The notes under the pieces were generated by a model, which worked only from the letters and a program-made list of their open reading frames with translations, searched no databases and was not told the origin of the DNA. Below, piece after piece: positions 26,010 to 34,671 of a DNA stretch of 57,866 nt. The first letter of the stretch is position 1; every line of letters begins with the position of its first letter. This DNA is from Methylobacterium sp. J-070 (lineage in GTDB: Bacteria > Pseudomonadota > Alphaproteobacteria > Rhizobiales > Beijerinckiaceae), in NCBI RefSeq assembly GCF_022829385.1, contig NZ_JAKSXX010000274.1:1-57866 (forward strand), given 5' to 3'. The translations under genes were made by a program, and so were the position numbers.

Positions 26010-27118
26010 GCGTCTTCGTGCGCGGCGGCGACATCCTGAGGATGGTCATGAGCATCCTGGCCATGACGTTCCTGGCCGTGAGCTTGGCCGAAGCAGCGAC
26101 GGCCGGCCCCGCGCCGCCTCTCGCCGGGGCTCTCGGCAGCGGCGAGGCGTGGCGCGCCTACAAGGCCCGATTCATCACCGAGCAGGGCCGCGTGGTGGAT
26201 ACCGCCAACGGCGGCATCAGCCACAGCGAGGGCCAGGGCTACGGCATGCTGCTCGCCGTGGCGGCGGGCGACCGCGAGACGTTTGAGCGGATCTGGACTT
26301 GGACGCGGGCGAACCTGATGGTCCGCGACGACCAGCTCCTGGCGTGGCGCTGGGAGCCGGACAAGCGCCCCGCGGTCGCCGACATGAACGACGCCTCCGA
26401 CGGCGACCTGCTCGTCGCTTGGGCGCTCACGGAGGCGACCGAGGCGTGGCACGATCCCTCGCACCGGGTTGCCGGCCGTCGGATCGCCGTCGAACTCGGG
26501 CGCAAGCTGATCCTACCGCGCACCCCGCAAGGCCCGCTGATCCTGCCGGCGGTGGCAGGCTTCTCCGCCGAGGAGCGTCCCGACGGTCCGGTGGTCAACC
26601 TATCGTACTGGATCTTCCCGGCCTTCGATCGCGTCTCGCTGCTCGCGCCTGAATTCGACTGGAGCGCGCTGGCGCGCAGCGGGCGCCGCCTGCTCGCGGC
26701 CGCACGCTTCGGAGCCGGCCGGCTGCCGGTTGAGTGGGTCTCGCTGTCCGGGTCCGCGCCCCGGCCCGCGGCCGGGTTCCCGGTTGAGTTCGGCTACAAC
26801 GCCCTGCGCATCCCGCTCTACCTCGCGATGGCGGGCGTCACCGATCCGGACCTTTACGCGCCGTTTCTCGCCCTGTGGCAGAAGCCCGACACCGGCCTGA
26901 CCCTGATCGAGACGGATACGGGCCGGATCGCGGCGCGGCTCACCGAGACCGGGTACGCCGCCATCCCGGCGCTCGCCGCCTGCGCGAGCCGCGGGGCGCC
27001 ATTTCCGTCGGCTCTGATGCGCGTGCGAACCGACAGTGAGAACTACTACCCCGTCACCCTGCACCTGCTGGCCCTTGCGGCCCTGCGTTCGAGGTATCCG
27101 ACATGCGCGCCGCGCTGA
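26006..27118 (+). CDS. bcsZ: Periplasmic endo-1,4-beta-glucanase BcsZ (glycosyl hydrolase family 8)
   Basis: A 370-aa exported cellulase. The signal peptide covers about residues 1-33. GH8 marks are GGISHSEGQGYGMLLAVAAG with the catalytic acid Glu near residue 75, then DMNDASDGDLLVAWAL, and FGYNALRIPLYLAMAG. BcsZ trims or disentangles nascent cellulose and is standard in Gram-negative bcs operons. Length agrees with the family. It overlaps bcsB upstream by four bases and the TPR gene downstream by 16 bases. Confidence 0.93.
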   Translation: MSVFVRGGDILRMVMSILAMTFLAVSLAEAATAGPAPPLAGALGSGEAWRAYKARFITEQGRVVDTANGGISHSEGQGYGMLLAVAAGDRETFERIWTWTRANLMVRDDQLLAWRWEPDKRPAVADMNDASDGDLLVAWALTEATEAWHDPSHRVAGRRIAVELGRKLILPRTPQGPLILPAVAGFSAEERPDGPVVNLSYWIFPAFDRVSLLAPEFDWSALARSGRRLLAAARFGAGRLPVEWVSLSGSAPRPAAGFPVEFGYNALRIPLYLAMAGVTDPDLYAPFLALWQKPDTGLTLIETDTGRIAARLTETGYAAIPALAACASRGAPFPSALMRVRTDSENYYPVTLHLLALAALRSRYPTCAPR

Positions 27119-28983
27119 TCCTCGCGGTCGCCTTGTTGGCCGGCGCGCCCGCCATCGCCGGGACCGCCGACGCCGCCAAGCCGGACGAGACCGCCCTGCG
27201 CTACTACGCGAGCCAGCATCAGCGCGCGCGGGTGGAGGCGGAGACCGAGCGGCTGCGACGGCGCTATCCGGGCTGGCAGCCGCCGGCCGATCTCTGGACC
27301 GCGCGCGCCGGTGGCGAGGATGAGGACGGGCTCTGGGACCTTCTCGCGGCCGGCCGCGATGCGGATCTCGGGACTGCGCTCGTCACCCGGGCCAAGGCTG
27401 AGCCGGGCTGGAAGCCATCGGCCGCGCTGCAGGCCGCCGTGGCTGCGCGCGCCCTGCGGCAGTCCTGTCTGTCCCTCGCCAGGACTAGCCGCTGGGCCGA
27501 ACTCGCAATCTTCGCGGCGGGCCGCCGGTCCGAGATCGAGGCAGCCGACGCGGAGGTGGTCTGGGCCGCCGCCGAGGCTTACGGCCGGACGGAGCGCCAG
27601 GGACTGGCCCTTGACCTGCTCCGCGCCGTGCTCACCGCCGGCCGCTTCGGCCCAGAGGAGCGGCGGGTCAGTCTCCTGCGGGCGATGCAGATCCTGCCAA
27701 TGTCCGACGTCGACCAACTCGCCGCGCTCGGGCCCTCTCGGGACCTCGACGCGATCCGCGTGGACCTCGTCCGCGGACGCATCGGCGCGGTGCTCCACGA
27801 CGAGGCCGGCCAGTCCGTACCGCCCGAGGACCTCGCCGTTTTCCAGGCTTACGCGGAGACCGCGCCCGACCCCGATCAAGCGGCGCTCGTGGCTTGGCTC
27901 GCCTTCAAGCGGCACGACCTGCCCACCGCCCTCACCTGGTTCAAGCGCGCCATCGCCCGTGGCGGCGACGCCATGGTGGCGCACGGCCTGGCGCATACTC
28001 TGCGTCTCCTAGGCTTGCGCCGTGACGCGGAGGACGTAGCCTATGCGTGGCGCGAACCGCTGGTGAACAACACCCTGCTGTTCATCGATCTTCTCGAGGC
28101 GGATCTCACGCAGGAGGACCCGCCCGCTATCGAACCGGAACGCCTGAAGCGTTACGCCGAGGTCACCCTTGCCACGGCGTCGGGAGAGGGTGCGCAGGCG
28201 CTCGCCTGGTACGCTTACAACCGCTGCCAGTTCGACACGGCGCTCAGCTGGTTCCGGCGTGCCGTGGCGTGGTTCCCCAAGGAGGCTACGGTCTACGGCT
28301 ACGCCCTGTCGCTGCGTCGGATGCATCAGGAGCGCACGTTTCTGGACGTCGTCAATCGTTACGACGGATTGTTCCCGCGGGTCGTCGGCCTCCTGTTTCA
28401 GTCAGCGGTCGGCCGACCGATGTCCTGCGAGACCGCCCCGACCCGGGTCGCCAGGACCGTCACAGGCCCGGTATCCGGCTATCTCGACCTCGCATCCCCG
28501 GTCGAAGCGGCGAAGAGCGGGCGCGTGCCGCAGCCCGACGAGGTCATCGCCAACCGTGCGTCGGCAGCCCCCGTGATCCGGCGCAGCGACTTTCCGGTCG
28601 CCGTGCTCATGGAGAACGACCTGCGCGCCGCGCCCACCAACAGTCCGGTCGCCGACGCTCACTGGTCCGACCGACCGCGGGGCAGGCCCCCGACTGTCGC
28701 CCGGCGCGTGCCCGGCATCGGGGTGATGCCTTACGAGCGCTACGGCTTCTCGCTGCTGCCGGCCTGGAACGGAGCCGAGCAAGCCAGTCAGCCCAGCGCC
28801 GCAGAGAGCCCTGCGCCACGCGGGACGCTCTGGGCGGACGAACGTGCCGCCCAGGCCGACGAGCCGGCGCGCGGCCAAGTACAGGCTCCTACAATCCCGG
28901 AGCGAGGCGCCCCGACGGCGACCGGTTCAATCGGCGCGCCGCAAGTGATGCGTAACCAGATCGTGCGAGAGAAGGCCCCGTGA
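27103..28983 (+). CDS. Exported TPR-rich protein in the place of BcsC
   Basis: A 626-aa protein with a signal peptide (ending AGAPAIAG). Residues 30-430 are helical repeats of the TPR/SEL type, with recurring patterns such as LAWYAYNRCQFDTALSWFRR and VAWLAFKRHDLPTALTWFKR. The last ~190 residues are Pro/Ala-rich and low in structure. In enterobacterial operons BcsC combines TPRs with a C-terminal porin of over 1100 aa in total; here the barrel is absent. The protein probably scaffolds the synthase in the periplasm while another protein forms the pore. It overlaps bcsZ (16 bases) and bcsN (GTGA, four bases). Confidence 0.75.
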   Translation: MRAALILAVALLAGAPAIAGTADAAKPDETALRYYASQHQRARVEAETERLRRRYPGWQPPADLWTARAGGEDEDGLWDLLAAGRDADLGTALVTRAKAEPGWKPSAALQAAVAARALRQSCLSLARTSRWAELAIFAAGRRSEIEAADAEVVWAAAEAYGRTERQGLALDLLRAVLTAGRFGPEERRVSLLRAMQILPMSDVDQLAALGPSRDLDAIRVDLVRGRIGAVLHDEAGQSVPPEDLAVFQAYAETAPDPDQAALVAWLAFKRHDLPTALTWFKRAIARGGDAMVAHGLAHTLRLLGLRRDAEDVAYAWREPLVNNTLLFIDLLEADLTQEDPPAIEPERLKRYAEVTLATASGEGAQALAWYAYNRCQFDTALSWFRRAVAWFPKEATVYGYALSLRRMHQERTFLDVVNRYDGLFPRVVGLLFQSAVGRPMSCETAPTRVARTVTGPVSGYLDLASPVEAAKSGRVPQPDEVIANRASAAPVIRRSDFPVAVLMENDLRAAPTNSPVADAHWSDRPRGRPPTVARRVPGIGVMPYERYGFSLLPAWNGAEQASQPSAAESPAPRGTLWADERAAQADEPARGQVQAPTIPERGAPTATGSIGAPQVMRNQIVREKAP

Positions 28984-29990
28984 CGCTCACCATCCGCACA
29001 TCCCTGGCCCTGGCGTTGACCGCCCTCGCCCTCGGCGCCTGTACGGCCCGCGACGAGGTGCGCTCCTCATCAGGCGGTGCACGCTATGCCAGCCTGGACG
29101 CAATCGCGGACGGGCGGCAACACTCCGCGCGGGCGACCGCACCGGCACGGCCAGCCACGCCGGTCGTCGTCCTGCCAGACTGGATCGGTCGCCCGGTGCG
29201 CCTGCAGGAGCGCGACGCCGCGGACGAGTTCGAGCAATCCGTGTCGCTAAGCCTCGCGCAGCGCGGCGGAACACGGGAGAACCTCGTGCTGCTGCGCATG
29301 TTTCACACGGAAGCCGGCGCCGAGGTGTTGAGTGGGGATCTCGTTCCCGGCGGACGGCCGACCGAGGCCGGGATTCGCGCAGAATTGGCGGCGGCCTTCC
29401 CGGGCACGGTGATGCACGTCGTGACGCACCCCGCCGCGAATGCCTACGGACCCTACGGGCTCGCGGTTGGACGGACAGCGGGGGGCGCCCGCTGCCTGTA
29501 TGCCTGGCAATGGATCGCGGCGGCGCCGGAACTCGACCCGGCGTCCAGAGGGTCCGCCTCGCTATCGCTTCGGGTCAGGCTTTGTCGCGACGACATCCCG
29601 CTTGACGCGATGGCGGCGGCAGTGAACCAGATCAAGCTCGTGACGCGTTACGAGGGGTCCCCCATGATCGGGACACCGGCTCCTCGCGCCCCCTCGGCGG
29701 CGCGCTGGCACGCGCGACCCCGCACCGTCGTCGGGTCGCCGGACCCGGCATCAGTCGGGACCGCCGGGCAGGCCGCCACCCTGCCGGCGGGCCGGCGCTA
29801 CCTGGGTATACCCGACGCGGCCGCAACTCCGGACGATGGGCGAGCCCTCCGGGATGCCGGACCCGGCCCGGCGGCGCTGAGCCGGGCCTTCGTCGGCGCC
29901 CAGCCCCCCGCTCCGGCCGAGGCGATCGTCGCGGACCTGCCGCCGGAGGCGCTCCGCGGCCCGGTCGCTCGTGCCGCGGCCCGCCCATGA
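28980..29990 (+). CDS. bcsN: Cellulose biosynthesis lipoprotein BcsN
   Basis: A 336-aa lipoprotein. The N-terminus is a lipoprotein signal with lipobox LGAC (Cys21). The core (residues 55-220) fits BcsN proteins of rhizobial-type cellulose operons, including the VVLPDW start, a GGTRENLVLLRM strand and GLAVGRTAGGARCLYAWQW. The C-terminal third is Pro/Ala-rich and probably disordered. The start is GTG at 28980 overlapping the TPR gene's stop (GTGA). It is probably anchored in a membrane facing the periplasm and works with BcsA/BcsB; a precise role is not known. Confidence 0.7.
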   Translation: MTLTIRTSLALALTALALGACTARDEVRSSSGGARYASLDAIADGRQHSARATAPARPATPVVVLPDWIGRPVRLQERDAADEFEQSVSLSLAQRGGTRENLVLLRMFHTEAGAEVLSGDLVPGGRPTEAGIRAELAAAFPGTVMHVVTHPAANAYGPYGLAVGRTAGGARCLYAWQWIAAAPELDPASRGSASLSLRVRLCRDDIPLDAMAAAVNQIKLVTRYEGSPMIGTPAPRAPSAARWHARPRTVVGSPDPASVGTAGQAATLPAGRRYLGIPDAAATPDDGRALRDAGPGPAALSRAFVGAQPPAPAEAIVADLPPEALRGPVARAAARP

Positions 29991-29997
29991 GGACCGC

Positions 29998-31356
29998 ATG
30001 ACCGACCGAATCCTGCTGGTCGAGGACGACCCCGGTTCGCGCGACCTGATCGGCACCTTGCTCACGGCCCGAGGCTACGCGCTCGACAGCGCGGCCGACG
30101 GCTTCCTGGGGCTGCGCCAGTTGAGTGAGCGCCGCCACGGCATCGTGTTGATCGACTATCACCTGCCCGAGATGGATGGCTACGCCCTCGCGCGACTGAT
30201 GCGCGAGATCATGGGCGCGCATGGCCACGTCCGCCTCGTGGGGATCACGGCCGACCGCCACGGGCTCGCCTCCCGCCGCGGCGCGGACGCGCTGTTCGAC
30301 GCGATCCTGGTCAAACCGATCGAGCCCGAGCTGCTCTACGCCACCCTCGACCGCCTGCGAGAACAAGATGAGCCGCCAGCGGCGCCGGTCGCCGTGGAGT
30401 TGCCGGCCGAGGCGCTCTGGCGCCGACGCGGAATGGCTGGACGACCGCGGGCCGTCCTGTACCCGGATCTCGGCGCCGAGGCCATCGCCGCCGTGAGCCA
30501 CGCCTTTGTCGTCGGCCCCGTTGAGGACGCCGAGGTTATCCTGATTGGCGCAGAAGACGGCCTCGCGCAGCTCCGAGCCCTCCCAGCCTGCAGCCCCGGA
30601 CATCTTCTGCCCGCCATCGACCTCACCGATCGTTTCGAGCGAGGCTGCGACGCGACTTTCCGGGTGAACGACCCGAAGGCGTGGACTGGGCTGGCAGAGA
30701 TCTGTCGCGCCTTTGGCGAGCGCCGCACGGGGCTCGCCGCGACCATCCGGAGTAGCGATGCAGCCGCCTGCCAGTTACTCGCCTGGCTTTATGTCGGTGA
30801 GCGCAGCCTACCCTTGTCCGCCAATAGAGTGCCGGCAACCATCCTGGCGGCCGGGCTCGCACACAGCGCGGCGATGGCGGCTATACTGTCTCTGAAAGAG
30901 CAAGATCTGGTGGCGTGCGAACCGGCCGAGGGGGGACTTTTGGTACGACTAACCTCAGCCGGGCTATCTGCCGCGACGGCTGGCATGCCCGCCGCCGCGA
31001 CCCTGTTGCCAGATTCCAACCCGGACCCAATCCGCAACCAGGAACGGGTCCAACGCCTCCGGGAGGCGATCGGCGCGGCTGAGGTAGAGCGCCTGACCAG
31101 TGAGCTATGCGTGCGGATCGAATCTGCGTTCCCGACCGAGGCGACACGCCCGCTTATCGCGCAGGAAGCGCACGCACTGATCGCCATGGCCGGCAGCCTC
31201 GGCTATACGCGCTTGGCAACAGCGTGCCGGACCCTCGAAGCTGCCGCCTCGTCGGGAGCGGACGAGACGGCAGCCCTTCGACAAGCTAAGCTGGCGATTG
31301 CTGATGTTCTCCGGATGCGATCCGCCGCGCGAACCTCTGAACTCGCTGCGCCATGA
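29998..31356 (+). CDS. Response regulator with receiver, central unknown region and degenerate Hpt domain
   Basis: A 452-aa protein lacking any DNA-binding domain. Residues 1-120 are a receiver: LLVEDDPGSRDL, VLIDYHLPEMDG (Asp53), GITA and LVKPIEPE. Residues 135-240 look like a second, incomplete receiver-like alpha/beta fold. The C-terminus (360-445) is Hpt-like with EAHALIAMAGSLGY (His392), again lacking the Lys-Gly after His. The ATG at 29998 follows the bcsN stop by seven bases, so it is part of the cellulose operon. Together with the hybrid kinase and the regulator at 19221 it may form a phosphorelay for cellulose production. The partner assignment is contextual. Confidence 0.8.
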   Translation: MTDRILLVEDDPGSRDLIGTLLTARGYALDSAADGFLGLRQLSERRHGIVLIDYHLPEMDGYALARLMREIMGAHGHVRLVGITADRHGLASRRGADALFDAILVKPIEPELLYATLDRLREQDEPPAAPVAVELPAEALWRRRGMAGRPRAVLYPDLGAEAIAAVSHAFVVGPVEDAEVILIGAEDGLAQLRALPACSPGHLLPAIDLTDRFERGCDATFRVNDPKAWTGLAEICRAFGERRTGLAATIRSSDAAACQLLAWLYVGERSLPLSANRVPATILAAGLAHSAAMAAILSLKEQDLVACEPAEGGLLVRLTSAGLSAATAGMPAAATLLPDSNPDPIRNQERVQRLREAIGAAEVERLTSELCVRIESAFPTEATRPLIAQEAHALIAMAGSLGYTRLATACRTLEAAASSGADETAALRQAKLAIADVLRMRSAARTSELAAP

Positions 31357-31389
31357 ACTGCATCTATGCGAATGGTCGGTTGCAGCTGG

Positions 31390-31465
31390 TAACGTCCGCT
31401 TACGGAACAACGTCACAGCCAGCTGAATGACCGCGATGGGCGCTAAGCCGAAGGTCTGCTTCCAG
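31390..31465 (+). repeat. Dispersed repeat, copy 2 (CGTCCGCTTACGG element)
   Basis: Second copy of the repeat at 12870-12945, with the same order of blocks (CGTCCGCTTACGG, CTGAATGACCG, GGGCGC, AAGCCGAA, GTCTG). It begins about 33 bases after the end of the cellulose-operon regulator gene and is followed, near 31530, by the inverted core AAGCGGACGT. It lies at the left edge of the accessory block containing IS1 debris. Confidence 0.65.
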
Positions 31466-31560
31466 GCGCTGATCCAACTACCGTTCGCGACCCGACGCAG
31501 TCGTTCGCGATCAACCCAGCTGACCCTATAAGCGGACGTAGCAGAGCCCTGGAGGCCCGC

Positions 31561-31640
31561 ATGCTCGTTGTGCTCGGCGGACTACCCGGCATAGGCAAGA
31601 CGACCCTGGCGAAGGCCCTCGCGCGTCCGGCGCCGTGCCG
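31561..31640 (+). pseudogene. Truncated P-loop (AAA_33-type) kinase
   Basis: From ATG 31561, preceded by GGAGG, the frame gives about 22 residues with a perfect Walker A motif (VLGGLPGIGKTTLAKALAR), the typical start of AAA_33 / zeta-toxin-like phosphotransferases. Directly after, the sequence no longer fits the family and corresponds on the opposite strand to an IS1-type transposase. The gene was evidently cut by that element or by a deletion next to it; the open frame to 31812 is not a kinase. Confidence 0.65.
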
Positions 31641-31755
31641 TGTGGATCTTCTGCGGCACGGCGTAGTCCACGTCCGCCCCGAACGCCCCCTCCACCACGT
31701 TCAGGTAAGCTGCCGCTTCGGGACGGCTCCCGACCGAGCCATGCTTCAACGGTCG
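31636..31755 (-). pseudogene. IS1-family transposase fragment
   Basis: Translated on the minus strand this stretch yields PEAAAYLNVVEGAFGADVDY followed by AVPQKIHT, which resembles the segment of IS1-type transposases with a VExAFGxDVDYxxxxK pattern. No start, ribosome site or remaining parts of the transposase are present. It abuts the truncated P-loop kinase. The identification rests on about 30 residues. Confidence 0.5.
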
Positions 31756-32012
31756 GACGCACGCGTCCCGGCGTATTCCTCGGTCAGGGCGGCAAGGGTG
31801 GTGATCAATTGACCCGCCGTATCCTCCAGCCGCGGATCCGGATCATGGGCCGTCCTCAGGAAGGCCGCGAACTCGCCTAGGTCGAGCACGCCCTTCTGCC
31901 CCAGGAAATCGACGAGGGCGCCGACCAACTGCGGAACAGCCTGATCGACCGCGATCTCCAGACCGTCGAGCCGCAGGTCCGATCCCGCTACGTGCGCTTG
32001 CCTCTCTGCCAT
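31746..32012 (-). CDS. Small hypothetical acidic protein
   Basis: An 88-aa soluble protein with two likely amphipathic helices (DGLEIAVDQAVPQLVGALVD and LEDTAGQLITTLAALTEEY) and an acidic centre. AGGAG lies nine bases before ATG 32012, and composition is protein-like. I recognise no family. It overlaps the IS1 fragment slightly at its 3' end, so the last residues may be foreign. Confidence 0.55.
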   Translation of the reverse strand: MAERQAHVAGSDLRLDGLEIAVDQAVPQLVGALVDFLGQKGVLDLGEFAAFLRTAHDPDPRLEDTAGQLITTLAALTEEYAGTRASDR

Positions 32013-32593
32013 GATCCCGTGCTCCTGTCCGGTGAATCCGATGCGTACGTCGATGGCCGCGCAAGCAGGATTCGGCCAAGCCTCGCATATGACAAGCGGG
32101 CCGCCTCCGAGTTCGGGATCGTGCCCTTTCGCCTCTCGCTATCCGAATGGAAGCGAGGGTAGCGGGCGGTCGGGAGGGGCCGTGCAACCCCGGCGACCGC
32201 CATGATCCTTCCCGGGTCGGATGCGATCCGAGTTATCGGGACGGGCATGGCGCGAAGAATGTTGCCGGCGCGAATTCCGGGGCCTCCCACCCCTTCGCAG
32301 CCCGGCCCTGGCGGAATGCGAGCGTGGCCGGTGGCGGCCCTCGAAGCGACGCAACGCGGCCCGCCCATTCATCGGAAACCCGCGTCAACGGTCCGCGAAA
32401 TCGCGGATTGGCCCGCTGGCCCCTGCGAACGCGATGGCTCGCGAGCGAGTGCGTTCGGACTGACGCACGGTCGCGACCGCCGACGCTCGCGAGACGTCGA
32501 ACCCGCGACCGGGTTATCCGAGACCCGCGCGGCCAGGCTCGCCCGCCGGCGAAGGCGGCGGCCTTCCGCGGCCGGACGGCGACGGTCGAGCGA
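32013..32593. other. 580-base GC-rich stretch with no gene seen
   Basis: Both strands are open for long distances only because of extreme GC content; the products are Arg/Ala/Pro-rich with no ribosome site or motif. The stretch lies downstream of the XRE regulator gene, on the same strand as the small acidic protein. Confidence 0.4.
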
Positions 32594-33085
32594 TCACGCC
32601 CGTGACCTGACGGCGTTCCGCGGACGCCCCCTGGGGCGACGCTCGGACGTCCCAGGCGCGTCGTGCGTTCCCTCGCCCTCCGAGATCCTGTCGGAACCCC
32701 GGGATTGGCGCTCCCTGCGCCGACGGATCCTGTCTTCCGCCTCCGAGCGCGTCGAGCGAACGACGACGCCGACGAAACGGGGGCCCGCCACGAAGCGCAC
32801 GCCGGCTTCGCGAAGCGCGACAGCCATCCGGTTAACCAGCGATGCCTTGATGTCGACCGCACCATTCTCGTAGTCGTTGATGGATTTTTTCGAGACGTTG
32901 GCCAGCTCATGAAGCTCTTGTTGGGAAAAACCCAACAACATTCGGGCCGCCTGGCAAAGATATCCAGGGACTTTCTGTTCGACCGGAAAGTCCTCGGCAT
33001 CCGCGATATCCGCGTTCGACGGCGGCTGTGACGACGCATGGAAGATCCTGATTCCGAGAACGCCGTTCCAATCGAAGTCAGACAT
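32594..33085 (-). CDS. XRE-family transcriptional regulator with basic C-terminal tail
   Basis: A 163-aa protein. The N-terminal 35 residues are family-specific. A Cro/C1-type helix-turn-helix follows at residues 38-90 (ARMLLGFSQQELHELANVSK, SINDYENG), and then the strand GVRFVAGPRFVGVVV that closes this type of small regulator. Residues 97-163 are an Arg/Ser/Gly-rich tail unlike the usual short form, possibly due to a lost stop. The start at ATG 33085 begins the conserved portion. It is transcribed away from the eight-kilobase module that begins 320 bases to the right and is the natural candidate for its repressor. Confidence 0.82.
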   Translation of the reverse strand: MSDFDWNGVLGIRIFHASSQPPSNADIADAEDFPVEQKVPGYLCQAARMLLGFSQQELHELANVSKKSINDYENGAVDIKASLVNRMAVALREAGVRFVAGPRFVGVVVRSTRSEAEDRIRRRRERQSRGSDRISEGEGTHDAPGTSERRPRGRPRNAVRSRA

Positions 33086-33334
33086 AGCCTTTTCCGCCGA
33101 GCGGCCCGAGCGTGGCATGAAGCCGTCCGCCGTCGGCGGATACGCCGCGGTCGGCGAGCGTCCCATCACTATCCGATTCGGGCCGGCGTGCGACCCCTCG
33201 AGATGTCGCGCTCGTGCCGTTCCGGGCACGCGATGGCCGGCGACGGGCAGGGCCGTGGATCGGCGATATGCATCCGGCCCCAATGACCCGGACGCCCGCA
33301 GGGTCAACCCAGCAGTTCTCCACCGCGCGACGGG

Positions 33335-33362
33335 CTGGACAAACTTATATCATTGGTATAAT
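33335..33362 (+). promoter_or_regulatory. Sigma-70-like promoter of the XRE-linked module
   Basis: A perfect TATAAT at 33357-33362 is preceded, 16 bases upstream, by CTGGAC (33335-33340), close to a -35 TTGACA. The local sequence is strikingly AT-rich (ACTTATATCATTGGTATAAT) for this GC-rich DNA. It lies 43 bases before the ATG at 33405 and about 270 bases from the divergent XRE gene. Consensus promoters like this are rare here and fit a strong promoter held by a repressor. Confidence 0.6.
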
Positions 33363-33404
33363 AAAGACCCGGTCAGCGTGGGGGCGTCCCGGGAGGTCCG
33401 AAGG

Positions 33405-34271
33405 ATGAGAGTGGGTGTCTTCTCCGACGATGCCGCAGGTCCTGCCACGGCAGCCGCGGTCGCGTCCGGCATGGCGTCCGTCCGCAGCCGGGTCGAGCTC
33501 GTTCCGAACCCGGCTCCGTCAAGCCCCGGTTGCGGACGGCCCGCGTTCCTGCCAGCCGCACGTCCCTGCCACGGCGGGGGAGCGGCGGCCGGCCGGGAAG
33601 ACGAAGGCGACACCGTGTTCGTCCTGCCGCTGGAGCGTCTCGAGGACCGGGACCTGCGCGCCACGCTGGACGTCGTGCTGACCGTCGGTCAGGAGCGGGA
33701 GGCGGCGACCCGAGCCCTGCGAGCGGCCCGTTACGATGCGGGAACGCCTGCCGGCGCACTTGCCGGCGGCGAGCATTCGCACGCTGTCCCGCCGTGGTTC
33801 CTGCCCTGGTCCGGCCAGGTCGACCTCAGGACGAAGGCGACGCTGTCCGCGTCCAGGACGCTGCGTCTCCCGTTCGCGACGCGCACCGTGCCGTTCACGA
33901 TGCCCCGACCGGATCGTGCCGGGCATCCGGTCCCGGCCGGCGGCGCGATGCCGCCAACCTCGCCGCGTACGGCTGTCCTCCTCGCCTCGCTCGTGACGGC
34001 GATCGCCGCCGATCCCCATGCGGCCAGGATCGACGCCGGGACCCTCGGTGAGTTGATGGCCGCGCGCGATTTCGAGCGCGAACGTCGAATCAGCGACCGA
34101 CTTCGCGCGCTCTGCGTCGAGTTCGAGCGCCTCGACGCCGTCGCCGCGATGCCGCGAGGGATGCCCGTGCCACCGGGGAGAACGGCCATCCCGAGGCCGA
34201 CGCGCCTTCGCGGACCCTCGCGACGGTGCGTGGATGATCCGCCCAGGGCGAGGTCCCCCGTTTTTCAGTGA
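33405..34271 (+). CDS. Hypothetical protein, first gene of the XRE-linked module
   Basis: A 288-aa protein of no family known to me. It begins RVGVFSDDAAGPATAAAVAS, an alpha/beta-like start, with a VFVLPLERLEDRDLRATLDVVLTV segment around residues 66-90 reminiscent of a P-loop- or Rossmann-like core without a nucleotide-binding loop. A helical segment (IDAGTLGELMAARDFERERR) is near 225-260. The last 30 residues are Pro/Arg-rich. GGAGG and AAGG precede ATG 33405. Longer upstream readthrough is not coding-like. Confidence 0.6.
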   Translation: MRVGVFSDDAAGPATAAAVASGMASVRSRVELVPNPAPSSPGCGRPAFLPAARPCHGGGAAAGREDEGDTVFVLPLERLEDRDLRATLDVVLTVGQEREAATRALRAARYDAGTPAGALAGGEHSHAVPPWFLPWSGQVDLRTKATLSASRTLRLPFATRTVPFTMPRPDRAGHPVPAGGAMPPTSPRTAVLLASLVTAIAADPHAARIDAGTLGELMAARDFERERRISDRLRALCVEFERLDAVAAMPRGMPVPPGRTAIPRPTRLRGPSRRCVDDPPRARSPVFQ

Positions 34272-34515
34272 GATTCGCCCGCCCGATCCATCGCACCCGA
34301 GAGGCCACGGTCCCATGGTTGCCAAGACGATGCCGAATCCCGCCGGCCGGCGGCCTCGCCGGAAAACGCGAGCCTATGAGCCGCCATTTCCCGGATCCCG
34401 TATCGGGTCTGAGCGGCGGAGGCGCCGGGAGAGGGCCGGCCAGCGTCGGCGGATCCCGGGGGCGGTCGACCGTGGGGCCGCCTCGCCGCCGGCCCGGACG
34501 CAGGAGGAGGTCGAC

Positions 34516-34671
34516 ATGGAACTCCTCGATGGCCGCTTCGACGAGATCCTGGATGTCGACTTCGACGATGCGCACGTGGAGGTGCAGCAATACACGGAAA
34601 ACGGATCTGCTTACCTGAGGGAGAGGTCGTCGGTGCTTGGATCTTTGTCCGAGGACGGCGGGACGATCTAG
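34516..34671 (+). CDS. Small acidic protein of the module
   Basis: A 51-aa acidic protein (ELLDGRFDEILDVDFDDAHV ... SSVLGSLSEDGG). AGGAGG with ideal spacing sits ahead of ATG 34516. A longer in-frame version from ATG 34315 (118 aa) would add an Arg/Pro-rich segment that looks like non-coding GC-rich sequence, so I prefer the short one. Its size and charge would suit an inhibitor, a DNA mimic or a protease adaptor; this is speculation from composition. Confidence 0.5.
   Translation: MELLDGRFDEILDVDFDDAHVEVQQYTENGSAYLRERSSVLGSLSEDGGTI

Noticed and set aside
34315..34671. Longer 118-aa version of the small acidic protein
   Set aside because: The added N-terminal part is Arg/Pro-rich, like non-coding sequence here, whereas ATG 34516 has an ideal AGGAGG.
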